Source of the DNA: Prevotella sp. UBA7594
Lineage (GTDB): Bacteria > Bacteroidota > Bacteroidia > Bacteroidales > Bacteroidaceae
Assembly: GCA_002490315.1 (NCBI GenBank)
Contig: DLKG01000008.1
Location: 1 to 54,534 of the forward strand
Length of the DNA: 54,534 nt
Reading direction: 5' to 3'
In this document: piece by piece, positions 17,046-24,809 of the stretch
How the letters are laid out: the number at the start of each line of letters is the position of its first letter
How positions within the stretch are numbered: the first letter of the stretch is position 1
Made by a program: the position numbers and the translations under genes
Notes under the pieces: generated by a model
The model's database searches: none
Told to the model about the DNA's origin: nothing
The model's input: only the letters and a program-made list of their open reading frames with translations

Positions 17046-17765
17046 TCATACGATTTCGCTCCATAGGGCGACAAGCTCCGTGATGCTGCCAAGCACAATG
17101 TCGGCACCATTGTCGGCAAGAGCAGAGTCGGGCAGCGGACCGCTGTTCACTCCGACGGTGAAGCATCCTGCTGCCGAACCGGCACGCACGCCGAGCGGAG
17201 CATTCTCCACGACGATGCCTTGCCATGGCTGCAGATTGCCTGCCTTGCGCAACCCCATGAGATAGGGGTCGGGATTGGGCTTGCCGCGTTCCACGTCGTA
17301 GGCGGTCACGATATGGTCTTCGGTGAGGAAACCCTTGAAATCGCCGAGCAGCCGCTTTATCAGTGGGCGTTGTCCGCTGCCTGTGACGACACCGATTGTC
17401 ATGTCGGCTGTCTTTATTTTCCGCATCAAATCAATGACTCCGGTGAAGATAGGGGCTGTAGGCATCTGATGGAAGATGGAAGTCTTCACGTCGTATATGT
17501 GTTGAGCCTCCTCGGCGGATATTTCCTTGCCCTGCTGCGCGCGCACATACGTGCGTATGGTGTCCACGCCGCGCGCCCCTTCTGTGGCGTAGGCATCGTC
17601 GGCTGTGAAATGAATGTCAAACTGCTTCATTGCCTCCTGCCATGCCACGGCATGATTGGGCATGGAGTCGTAGAGCACGCCGTCCATGTCGAAGAGCACG
17701 CAACGCGGTGAGAACTCAGCGAAGCCGTGCGCCTGCTTGTATCGCTCGATTGCTTCTTTTATCAT
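17046..17765 (-). CDS. HAD family hydrolase, beta-phosphoglucomutase-like phosphatase
   Basis: A 239-residue cytosolic phosphatase or phosphomutase of the HAD superfamily, subclass IA. Motif I is VLFDMDGVLYDSMPNH, with the nucleophile Asp and the second Asp. Motif II is the Thr in VVTGSGQRP. The motif III lysine lies in ERGKPNPDPYLMG, and the motif IV acidic region is IVVENAPLGVRAGSAAG, where the usual paired acidic residues are E and N. The VENAPLGV variant occurs in sugar-phosphatase-like members, so the enzyme may act on a sugar phosphate; the adjacent pgi fits that. The start at 17765 was chosen because a GTG at 17804 would translate the terminal part of a dispersed repeat. Confidence 0.85.
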   Translation of the reverse strand: MIKEAIERYKQAHGFAEFSPRCVLFDMDGVLYDSMPNHAVAWQEAMKQFDIHFTADDAYATEGARGVDTIRTYVRAQQGKEISAEEAQHIYDVKTSIFHQMPTAPIFTGVIDLMRKIKTADMTIGVVTGSGQRPLIKRLLGDFKGFLTEDHIVTAYDVERGKPNPDPYLMGLRKAGNLQPWQGIVVENAPLGVRAGSAAGCFTVGVNSGPLPDSALADNGADIVLGSITELVALWSEIV

Positions 17766-17782
17766 ATAATAATATTCATTAT

Positions 17783-17816
17783 GTAGGAGAGAGAGTTTTG
17801 ACACTCCCTCTCCTAC
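17783..17816. repeat. Palindrome carrying an isolated MITE-like terminus
   Basis: Arms GTAGGAGAG (17783-17791) and CTCTCCTAC (17808-17816) form a 9-bp stem. The loop contains GAGTTTTGACACTCCCTC (17793-17810), which matches 17 of 18 bases of the right end of the element at 16981-16998. It looks like a solo end or deletion product of the same repeat family. It lies just upstream of the HAD phosphatase start. Confidence 0.65.
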
Positions 17817-17827
17817 GTATTGTCTTA

Positions 17828-17861
17828 CAAAAAACGGACTGCCATGTTTATTGCAGTCCGT
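17828..17861 (-). terminator. Intrinsic terminator of pgi
   Basis: On the minus strand a 9-bp stem (ACGGACTGC at 17853-17861 pairing with GCAGTCCGT at 17834-17842, given as minus-strand bases) with a 10-base loop is followed by a run of T residues. It lies 30 bases beyond the pgi stop codon. Confidence 0.8.
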
Positions 17862-17890
17862 TCTTTATCAGTGTTTTTTTTAAATTCTTA

Positions 17891-19249
17891 TTATTTCTCC
17901 TCAGCCAGACGCTTCTGGATAGCCTCGCTCTCAGCCTCATATCCAGGCTTGTTGAGCAGTGCGAACATATTCTTCTTGTAAGCCTCCACACCCGGCTGGT
18001 TGAACGGGTTGACACCGAGGATGTTGCCGCTGATGCCGCAGGCAATCTCGAAGAAGTAGATGATCTGTCCGAGGTAGTACTCATTGAGCTGCGGAACAGA
18101 GAGGCGGATGTTAGGCACGCCACCGTCGACGTGAGCCAGACGTGTGCCGAGCTCTGCCATCTTGTTCACCTCGTCGACGCGCTTGCCCTCAAGGAAGTTC
18201 AGTCCGTCGAGGTTCTCGTCGTCGTGCGGGAAGAGCAGGGTCTTCTCCGGAGTCTCGATGCTGATGACGGTCTCGAAGATAGAGCGCTCGCCCTGCTGAA
18301 TCCACTGACCCATAGAGTGGAGGTCGGTGGTGAAGTCGCAGGCTGCAGGGAAGATGCCCTTGCCGTCCTTACCCTCTGACTCACCGTAGAGCTGCTTCCA
18401 CCATTCGCTCATGTAGTGGAGCTTAGGCTGGAAGTTGACGAGAATCTCAATCTTCTTGCCTGCCTCTGCATAGAGAGCGTTGCGCACGGCAGCGTAGATG
18501 GCAGCCGGGTTCTCGTCGAACGGCACGTCCTTGCCAGTGGCCTTCTCCATGTCGGCTGCACCCTTCACGAGCGAAGTGATGTCGAAGCCTGCAACGGCGA
18601 TAGGCAGCAAGCCAACCGGAGTGAGCACAGAGAAGCGGCCACCCACGTTGTCGGGGATGACAAATGTCTTGTAGCCTTCCTTAGTGGCGGCTGCACGTGC
18701 AGCACCCTTGTGAGCGTCGGTGATGGCAACGATAACGTCCTTTGCCTCTTCCTTGCCGCGCTGGTCCTCACACTGCTTCTTCAAGAGGCGGAAAGCGAGG
18801 GCAGTCTCGGTGGTTGTGCCCGACTTGGAGATGTTGATTACACCGAACTTCTTGTCCTTCAGGTATGTGGTGAGCTCAGCGAGATAATCCTCGCCGATGT
18901 TGTTACCAGCGAAAACTACTGTCGGATTCTTCTTGTCGCCGACGAGCCATGCGAATGAGTTGCCGAGTGCCTCGATCACGGCGCGTGCGCCGAGGTAGCT
19001 GCCGCCGATGCCTGCCACAACCACTACCTCGCACTTCTCGCGCAGAGTGTTTGCCACGCTCTGCAGCTCAGCGATGAACTCAGGAGTGATCGACGACGGC
19101 AAGTGGAGCCATCCGAGGAAATCGTTGCCCGGGCAAGTGCCGTTCTCGAGTGCCTCGTGAGCGGCTATTACCTGCGGTTCGTAAGCTTTAACGGCGCCCT
19201 CTGAGAGGAACTGGGCAGCCTTTGTGATGTCTAAGCTGATACTTTTCAT
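17891..19249 (-). CDS. pgi: Glucose-6-phosphate isomerase
   Basis: Interconverts glucose-6-phosphate and fructose-6-phosphate in the cytosol. At 452 residues it matches the short bacterial form (about 450). Visible SIS-type motifs are the phosphate loop [17 protein letters not shown], the second phosphate-binding region [15 protein letters not shown], and the [19 protein letters not shown] signature. [20 protein letters not shown] with the following PGVEAYK closes the active site. The start ATG is preceded by a long A/T-rich leader with a possible -7 box at 19321-19328. An intrinsic terminator follows the stop, so it is probably a single-gene unit. Confidence 0.97.
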   Translation of the reverse strand: MKSISLDITKAAQFLSEGAVKAYEPQVIAAHEALENGTCPGNDFLGWLHLPSSITPEFIAELQSVANTLREKCEVVVVAGIGGSYLGARAVIEALGNSFAWLVGDKKNPTVVFAGNNIGEDYLAELTTYLKDKKFGVINISKSGTTTETALAFRLLKKQCEDQRGKEEAKDVIVAITDAHKGAARAAATKEGYKTFVIPDNVGGRFSVLTPVGLLPIAVAGFDITSLVKGAADMEKATGKDVPFDENPAAIYAAVRNALYAEAGKKIEILVNFQPKLHYMSEWWKQLYGESEGKDGKGIFPAACDFTTDLHSMGQWIQQGERSIFETVISIETPEKTLLFPHDDENLDGLNFLEGKRVDEVNKMAELGTRLAHVDGGVPNIRLSVPQLNEYYLGQIIYFFEIACGISGNILGVNPFNQPGVEAYKKNMFALLNKPGYEAESEAIQKRLAEEK

Positions 19250-19320
19250 TTTCTTGTTATGTTATTAATGGTTTTATGTTTTTTTGTGTATCCTGTCTTA
19301 ACAGATTCTATAATGCTTGG

Positions 19321-19328
19321 CAAAAGTA
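19321..19328 (-). promoter_or_regulatory. Bacteroidota-type -7 box upstream of pgi
   Basis: The minus strand reads TACTTTTG, an exact TAnnTTTG match, 71 bases upstream of the pgi ATG. No clear -33 box is visible. Confidence 0.5.
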
Positions 19329-19497
19329 ACAATAAATTTTGAAATACACATATTTCACCTCACTTTTACGTTTTTTTTTGAATGTTAGTGCAGATGTAAG
19401 CAAATAATGGCGTATGACAAGCAAGAAAACACTGATACAAAACACTTTTTTCATGTTCTATATTTCTTTTGTAAACAATACAATATATACATATATA

Positions 19498-19526
19498 TTG
19501 CAATCAAAAAAAAATATATAACTTTG
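19498..19526 (+). promoter_or_regulatory. Fimbrial-operon promoter (-33 and -7 boxes)
   Basis: A TTG at 19498-19500 is followed, after 18 bases, by TAACTTTG at 19519-19526. This is the best match in the window to the Bacteroidota TTTG/TAnnTTTG pair. Predicted transcription would start near 19533, about 160 bases before the DUF3575 start. Confidence 0.7.
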
Positions 19527-19696
19527 CACTATAATTACATACAAGAAATATGCAATAACAGACAAGATAAACAAAAGATAATAGAATAAAATTAATATTA
19601 AAAAGGACTTTTTTCGAGCAAACTGTAACATACGATCAACACGTATAATATATAACATTTAAAATTAAACTTGTTCTTCAAAATAGTTTACAAGAA

Positions 19697-21028
19697 GTGA
19701 GGTACATACTGACGATACTTGCAATCATTTTAAGCTACGCGATTGAGGCTAATGCGCAGGTCAAGACAACCGACAGTATTTTCGTCCAAAAGTCGCGTCC
19801 CATAAAATTCATTGTAAACAAGATAAACATTAGCGAACAAGACCGACAGTGGATCACTAATGTGCTTATCCCTGAGCTCAAGGCTTTGGGAGACAAGGGC
19901 ATTGTGCTCGGACGTGCCACTGCTTCGCCTGAAGGCCCTCTCCCCAACAACCACCGTCTTGCCAATGGCAGAAGAAGGTCGGTTGACCAATTGCTTGCCA
20001 GCTACGGTATAAGCACCGACCGCATACGCTATGATGTAGTCGACGAGGACTACGCTCTCCTGCATACTCTCATGGATATTGAGCACGACCCTCTGTTCAA
20101 CGAGGTGGACTCTATCATGAGCAGGTACCCCGACAACACCAGAAAGCTCAAGGCAGAACTTATGCGCCATAACAAAGGCAAGCTATGGCGATACGTCTTG
20201 AAAAACTATTACCCCGTACTGCGTGCCGTGCGCATCATGGCAATAAGCAAGGACTTGATCGACGCTCCCAAGGGTTTGCCTCTCGCAAAGCCTTCGCCAA
20301 ACATGTTTGGCTATTTTCCGGGAATAGACTTCAACCTAAAGGATTTCAGATTTAACATTCCCGTAGTGCTGCAAGAAAGGAAGGCACCACGGCGCGAGCT
20401 GCTCAGCGTGAAGACCAACTTGCTTCTCGACCTCGCTTACATGCCGGGCTACGACCGCTTCTGCCCTATTCCCAACGTGGCTATTGAGTACTATCCGCTT
20501 CACGGTCATTTCACCTACGGCGCGAGCTTCGACGGCCCGTGGTGGCAGCACTACGACGCTCACAAGTATTTCCAGCTGCGCAACTACCAGCTCCACACTC
20601 GCTACTATCTGCGCTCCGGTGACATCGCAATGCGCAAGCCGGGCGAAGGGGCTGCATTCAAGGGACTCTTCTTCAGCCTTTATGCGCACGCGTACCTATA
20701 TAATATATGCTTCGGCGAGAAGCGTGGATGGGAAGGCGAAGGCTGGGGCACCGGTCTCGGCATCGGCTACTCTCTGCCGCTCGGCAAGTCGGAGCACTGG
20801 CGACTGGAGTTCGGGGCGCAGGCGGGAATGTTAAGAACTCACTACGATCCTTATCAGTGGCTGTGTCCCGTCGATCCAGACAAGGACGAACAGCTGTATT
20901 ACTATAAATGGTATGGGGACGCAAAGGACTTCAAGAAGCGCCAACACAGGTACTCATGGTTCGGTCCGACGAGGGTGGACATAACCCTCAGCTACGACCT
21001 TATCTACCGTAAAAGAGCAAAAAGATGA
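19697..21028 (+). CDS. DUF3575 domain protein of a fimbrial locus
   Basis: A 443-residue exported protein. Translation starts at a GTG, and a signal peptide follows (ILTILAIILSYAIEANAQ). Residues about 30-200 resemble an OmpA-like domain (RATASPEGPLPNNHRLANGR, then RRRSVDQLL), which could bind peptidoglycan. From about residue 230 a DUF3575 membrane-barrel-like part begins (LLSVKTNLLLDLAYMPGYDR) with strands rich in Trp and Tyr, such as HGHFTYGASFDGPWWQHYD. In Bacteroidales this architecture heads fimbrial or surface-polymer operons and is thought to sit in the outer membrane. The stop overlaps the next start in an ATGA arrangement. The exact role is not known. Confidence 0.85.
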   Translation: MRYILTILAIILSYAIEANAQVKTTDSIFVQKSRPIKFIVNKINISEQDRQWITNVLIPELKALGDKGIVLGRATASPEGPLPNNHRLANGRRRSVDQLLASYGISTDRIRYDVVDEDYALLHTLMDIEHDPLFNEVDSIMSRYPDNTRKLKAELMRHNKGKLWRYVLKNYYPVLRAVRIMAISKDLIDAPKGLPLAKPSPNMFGYFPGIDFNLKDFRFNIPVVLQERKAPRRELLSVKTNLLLDLAYMPGYDRFCPIPNVAIEYYPLHGHFTYGASFDGPWWQHYDAHKYFQLRNYQLHTRYYLRSGDIAMRKPGEGAAFKGLFFSLYAHAYLYNICFGEKRGWEGEGWGTGLGIGYSLPLGKSEHWRLEFGAQAGMLRTHYDPYQWLCPVDPDKDEQLYYYKWYGDAKDFKKRQHRYSWFGPTRVDITLSYDLIYRKRAKR

Positions 21029-22272
21029 TGCGACACTCAATGAATAAACCAAGATGTTTTCTTTCCGCAAGCAGCCACGTCTGCAGCAGATGGACTGTTG
21101 TGTGTCTCGTTGTCATAAGCATGGCTCTAACGGGCTGTGTGCGTGAGCCCGACTTGCATCTACACAATGGCGGTACGGACATTGACATGAAAATGCCTGC
21201 GATTGACCTCGATCTGAAGGTGGTGTGGAACTACCTCTTCAAGTACGGCGTGGAGTACGACTGGGAGTCGGAATGGATCTACGGATGGGACGACACGGAC
21301 GAGTCGCTCTTCGGCAAGATTGGATATACGGAGCCTGCGGCTTTCGAAGTGCGCCGCTATTTCACGGGGCAGACACAACATGGCGCCCACTCCGCTCCGT
21401 TCACTCACTACATCACCGGACGCTACATCTCGGCGAGGTATGAGTTTGGCTATTGGGACATTCTCGCCTGGAACGACATCCAGACTGCCGACGGCGTGCA
21501 GAGCGTGCGCATCGACGAGACGTCTACCTACGACTACGTGACAGCCAACACGGGTCAGACCATGAACTCGGCTATGTACAACGCCCCGCAATACACGCGC
21601 TCGTTCTATCAGCCAGAGGAGCTGTTCGCGGGCTACGACAGCGGCATTGACATCAACAAGAGTCTCGACGGATTCACGTTCGACGAGGAGCGCAACTGCT
21701 GGGTGCGCGTGCTGGAGATGGAGCTGCAGCCCGTGACGTACATATATCTTGTGCAGGTCGTACTGCACAACAATAACCGCGACTTCCGCAAGGTGACCGC
21801 CGTCGACGGCAATGCCAACCTAAGCGGCATGGCGCGCTCGGTGAATCTGAACACGGGCGTCACCGGCTCAGATGCCATCACCGTGAACTTCAACATGCGC
21901 ATGAAGCAGGACTTGCAGACGAAGAGCGGCGAGCAGGTGGACGTCATCGGCGGCAAGGTGCTCACCTTCGGTATGCCGAAGCTCAACCCCCACAAGCTCG
22001 ACACACGCTCCTATATGGAATCGCTGCAGAAAGTGGCTGACGCCGACACGGGCAACCGCCACTACGTCGACGTGAACATGCAGTTCTACAACGGCAAGGA
22101 CTCAACAATCGTTTTCGACGTAACCGACCAGGTGCGCCGACTCTTCCGCGGCGGTGTCATCACCATCGACCTCGATATGGACAAGGTGCCTATACCAAGC
22201 CGCTCCGGTGGCTCGGGATTCGACGCCACGGTGGAGGATTGGGAAGAGAAGGAATGGGAGTTTGACATGTAA
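21025..22272 (+). CDS. DUF5119 domain lipoprotein of a fimbrial locus
   Basis: A 415-residue lipoprotein. The signal sequence ends in the lipobox MALTGCVREPDL. The body has the DUF5119 pattern: LKVVWNYLFKYGVEYDWESE near residue 70, an internal beta-rich region with YIYLVQVVLHNNNRDFRKVT, and a conserved end region (VTDQVRRLFRGGVITIDLDM). In fimbrial operons of Bacteroidales these lipoproteins are minor subunits or anchors. It overlaps the DUF3575 gene by four bases (ATGA), so translation is probably coupled. The fimbrillin gene follows after 51 bases. A second ATG at 21040 is possible but would not change the lipobox. Confidence 0.87.
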   Translation: MMRHSMNKPRCFLSASSHVCSRWTVVCLVVISMALTGCVREPDLHLHNGGTDIDMKMPAIDLDLKVVWNYLFKYGVEYDWESEWIYGWDDTDESLFGKIGYTEPAAFEVRRYFTGQTQHGAHSAPFTHYITGRYISARYEFGYWDILAWNDIQTADGVQSVRIDETSTYDYVTANTGQTMNSAMYNAPQYTRSFYQPEELFAGYDSGIDINKSLDGFTFDEERNCWVRVLEMELQPVTYIYLVQVVLHNNNRDFRKVTAVDGNANLSGMARSVNLNTGVTGSDAITVNFNMRMKQDLQTKSGEQVDVIGGKVLTFGMPKLNPHKLDTRSYMESLQKVADADTGNRHYVDVNMQFYNGKDSTIVFDVTDQVRRLFRGGVITIDLDMDKVPIPSRSGGSGFDATVEDWEEKEWEFDM

Positions 22273-22323
22273 ATAGAGAGAAACAATAAATAAATTTATA
22301 AACATTTTTAAACACAAATTCGT

Positions 22324-24102
22324 ATGAAAAAGTATTTTATTTTCGCCGCTTCGGCTCTGGCTTTGGCTGGATGCTCAAGCGATGAGTACTTGGGACAAAA
22401 CCCGGGAAACGAACAAGGTGCATCTAATTCTGTTATTAACTTTGGAGGAAAGACCGGAAAGATGACTCGTGTAAGTTCAGATGCAGCCCAATCTTACAAT
22501 CTCAAGCAACTGAAGGAAAACGGCTTTTGGGTGTATGGTATCAAGTATGCTGCTGAGGAGACTGCGACAAAAGGTGATAACGACAAGGTGGTTTACAAGA
22601 ACTATCGTGTTGAATGGAAAGATAACGCCAACTCCACCCAATCGAACACAGCTGGTTGGGAGTATGTAGGCGTAGACAACACAGATTATCGTGCCAACGT
22701 TACTCCTAAAGTTGACGCTGCCCAGGATATGAAATACTGGGATTATAGTGCCAAAGGTTACACCTTCTATGCAGCAACAGCTAATCCTGACAATATCAAG
22801 AATGGTGACGTTATTTTAAATAAGATAACAGAAGCTACAGGTGAAAATCCCTCTGTTTACGACAAGGGTTATGAGGTAACGCTGAAGAATGATGCAAACA
22901 TTGACCAGCTCTATTTCGCCGACCGTAAGCCTATTGCACATAAAAATGAAGAAGCTGAGCACGGAAAGGACGACACGTTCGGTGGTGAGGTAAACTTCAC
23001 TTTCCGCAACGCATTGACCAAGGTTCGTGTCGGTTTGTACGAGACTATTCCGGGCTACTCTGTGAAAATCGACAAGTTCTATTACACAGGTGTTACGGAT
23101 GGAGGCACTGACAAATTCTATGCAGATGCGAATAACACTCCGCTTGAGACTTCTGAAGGTGGCGTAACATATAAAGTTGTTTATTACAGCGATTCAGAGG
23201 ATGAAAAGCAGTTGACGAATCAGCCCAAGATGCTTCCTAATGAATCAGAACCAGGCTCTACCAAGCAATACATAGCTCTTGGTGATGGAGTGAATCTGAA
23301 GCAAGAAACTGTACTTGCAACAGAGGTTTTACACCCTACTTACGACCAAGATGGTGGTAAGTACACATTCTTCTTGCCACAATTCGACAACAAGAAGCCT
23401 TTGAAGCTCAAGTTGGATTACACGCTGACTTCAAATGACGGATCAGGCGAGGTCATCAAAGTAAAGGGCGCAACAGCTACAATTCCTGCACAGTATCTTT
23501 GCTGGAGACCTAACTACGCCTATACATACCTCTTCAAGATCAGCACCAACACCAACGGTATGACAGGTGGTACTGGCGACCCTGCTGGCTTGTACCCAAT
23601 CAGCTTCGATGCTGCTGTGGAAGTTACTGCAACTGGCAATACAGAGTATATCACTTCTCTTAACAACACTTCTATCACCACATTTGCTGTCAACAACGGT
23701 AAGTATGTATTTGGAATGAATGACTATCCAAAGGCTTCCGACATCTATGTTACTGTAACAGATGAGCAGGGTGGTGTAAAGGACGATGTTGCTTCTAAGT
23801 CTGTTCTGTATAAGCTTGACAATGATCATGCCGACAAGGCTACAGAGGCACAGGTTGCACAGTGGGTTGCCAACAATCAGAATGTGTTTGCAGGCCATTG
23901 GGGTTGCACAAATTTGGCCGTAACTGAAGTTCCTTCAGAGGACGGCAAGACTATTGCTATCAATGCGCTTAAGCTTAGCAGCATAATACATAATACTGAA
24001 ATAGGCGGCGCAGGTACATACGCTATTGAATACACCGCAGCCAATCCTTGGACTGGTAAATATACCAAGGTATATAAAGTCATCAAGGTCGTAGAACAGT
24101 AA
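22324..24102 (+). CDS. Fimbrillin family (Mfa1/FimA-like) lipoprotein, probable main subunit
   Basis: A 592-residue lipoprotein with lipobox LALAGCSSDEY. After the lipidated Cys come a short linker, the basic stretch GKTGKMTRVSSDA (a candidate arginine-protease maturation site as in FimA-type subunits), and two beta-sandwich-like halves. Typical fimbrillin phrases are WDYSAKGYTFYAATANP, VNFTFRNALTKVRVGLYETI and IPAQYLCWRPNYAYTYLFKI. Such precursors are processed on the surface and polymerise by strand exchange. It follows the DUF5119 gene by 51 bases. It is richer in A/T than both neighbours upstream, as expected for a fast-changing surface antigen. A hairpin follows the stop. Confidence 0.88.
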   Translation: MKKYFIFAASALALAGCSSDEYLGQNPGNEQGASNSVINFGGKTGKMTRVSSDAAQSYNLKQLKENGFWVYGIKYAAEETATKGDNDKVVYKNYRVEWKDNANSTQSNTAGWEYVGVDNTDYRANVTPKVDAAQDMKYWDYSAKGYTFYAATANPDNIKNGDVILNKITEATGENPSVYDKGYEVTLKNDANIDQLYFADRKPIAHKNEEAEHGKDDTFGGEVNFTFRNALTKVRVGLYETIPGYSVKIDKFYYTGVTDGGTDKFYADANNTPLETSEGGVTYKVVYYSDSEDEKQLTNQPKMLPNESEPGSTKQYIALGDGVNLKQETVLATEVLHPTYDQDGGKYTFFLPQFDNKKPLKLKLDYTLTSNDGSGEVIKVKGATATIPAQYLCWRPNYAYTYLFKISTNTNGMTGGTGDPAGLYPISFDAAVEVTATGNTEYITSLNNTSITTFAVNNGKYVFGMNDYPKASDIYVTVTDEQGGVKDDVASKSVLYKLDNDHADKATEAQVAQWVANNQNVFAGHWGCTNLAVTEVPSEDGKTIAINALKLSSIIHNTEIGGAGTYAIEYTAANPWTGKYTKVYKVIKVVEQ

Positions 24103-24127
24103 TTTAGAATCTCTTTTGAGAATATCC

Positions 24128-24161
24128 TTTCATCAAGTCCGCATCTGCGGACTTGATGAAA
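24128..24161 (+). terminator. Strong hairpin after the fimbrillin gene, possible terminator
   Basis: Arms TTTCATCAAGTCCGC (24128-24142) and GCGGACTTGATGAAA (24147-24161) pair perfectly with a 4-base loop, 25 bases after the fimbrillin stop. There is no T-run after it on the plus strand, so it may act as an attenuator or 3'-end stabiliser that limits expression downstream of the main subunit. Confidence 0.6.
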
Positions 24162-24174
24162 TACGAACAAATCC

Positions 24175-24347
24175 GAGGGTGTGTAAAAACTCTCAAAATT
24201 GGGATCATCCGTGGCGGAGGTCTCTGGCCTCCGCAGCAAGCGAATATTAATGTATTGATATATAATCAATTGTGAATAATGGATGCTGCGGAGGCCGGAG
24301 ACCTCCGCCACGGATAAGATTGCAATTTAGTATTTTGACACACTCTC
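24175..24347. repeat. MITE-like palindromic element, longer copy 2
   Basis: The outer ends GAGGGTGTGTAAAA (24175-24188) and TTTTGACACACTCTC (24333-24347) match the termini of the 16902-16999 element. The inner arms at 24207-24238 and 24284-24315 are 32 bases each and pair with a single wobble mismatch; they contain ATCCGTGGCGGAGG and its complement. A 45-base A/T-rich spacer separates them, where copy 1 has only a 7-base loop. The two copies share ends and inner-stem sequence but differ in the centre, which fits a non-autonomous element family. Confidence 0.82.
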
Positions 24348-24768
24348 GTTATAAATAATAATCCATAACAAAATCATGACCATGACTTTCCTTGTCCTAT
24401 GCCTCTTATCATGCCGTTCCCAACGTATGCCTTAGAGAAACTAATTATGGAATTTTGTGATAAAAGCGCAGAAAACCTTTGGAATTTTGTGATTATCCAT
24501 CCATTTTCCTTTGGATTTTTTGTAAAGAAAGAGATACAAGGCGTTCATTTCCATAGAGTTAAAGGCAACCGACAGTTTCCCCTACTTCCTCACATTCTTG
24601 CTAAAGAGATTTGTGAGAAGAGATGTTGGTTGATTTGCGACTTGCCATGTGAACATGGCAATCAGTTTATTTGTCTTTATCAAATAAATGCTGTATCTTT
24701 TAATAAGATAAGCTGCATCTCGGAATAAGAAATGAATAAATTCATTTCGTTCTTCTCTCGATTTGTAT

Positions 24769-24776
24769 TATCTTTG
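24769..24776 (+). promoter_or_regulatory. Bacteroidota-type -7 box upstream of the AAA-ATPase gene
   Basis: TATCTTTG matches TAnnTTTG, 33 bases before the ATG at 24810. It would also drive the fimbrillin gene coupled downstream. No clear -33 box is seen. Confidence 0.55.
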
Positions 24777-24809
24777 TAACCATAAGAGTTAATTGAAATA
24801 TCATACAGT

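Larger units (their letters stand above)
19250..19696. other. 447-base A/T-rich intergenic region with divergent promoters
   Basis: No gene is supported; the short frames here are low-complexity A/T sequence. It contains the pgi promoter box on the minus strand and the fimbrial-operon promoter on the plus strand. The plus-strand transcript would have a long leader of about 160 bases before the GTG start at 19697, room for post-transcriptional control. I see no recognisable riboswitch fold in it. Confidence 0.6.
24103..24809. other. 707-base intergenic region with hairpin, MITE-like element and promoter
   Basis: It contains a strong hairpin at 24128-24161, a palindromic element at 24175-24347 and a -7 box at 24769-24776. 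A 14-base direct repeat (TGGAATTTTGTGAT at 24448-24461 and 24480-24493) also lies here. A 109-codon frame at 24399-24728 has no recognisable domain, no export signal and A/T-biased composition, so I do not call it a gene. Confidence 0.65.

Noticed and set aside
19407..19658. Short frames rich in Tyr, Ile and Lys upstream of the fimbrial operon
   Set aside because: Low-complexity A/T sequence that contains the predicted promoter; not coding.
24399..24728. 109-codon plus-strand frame in the gap before the ATPase gene
   Set aside because: No domain, no signal peptide and no start-site support; it spans an A/T-rich region with a direct repeat.
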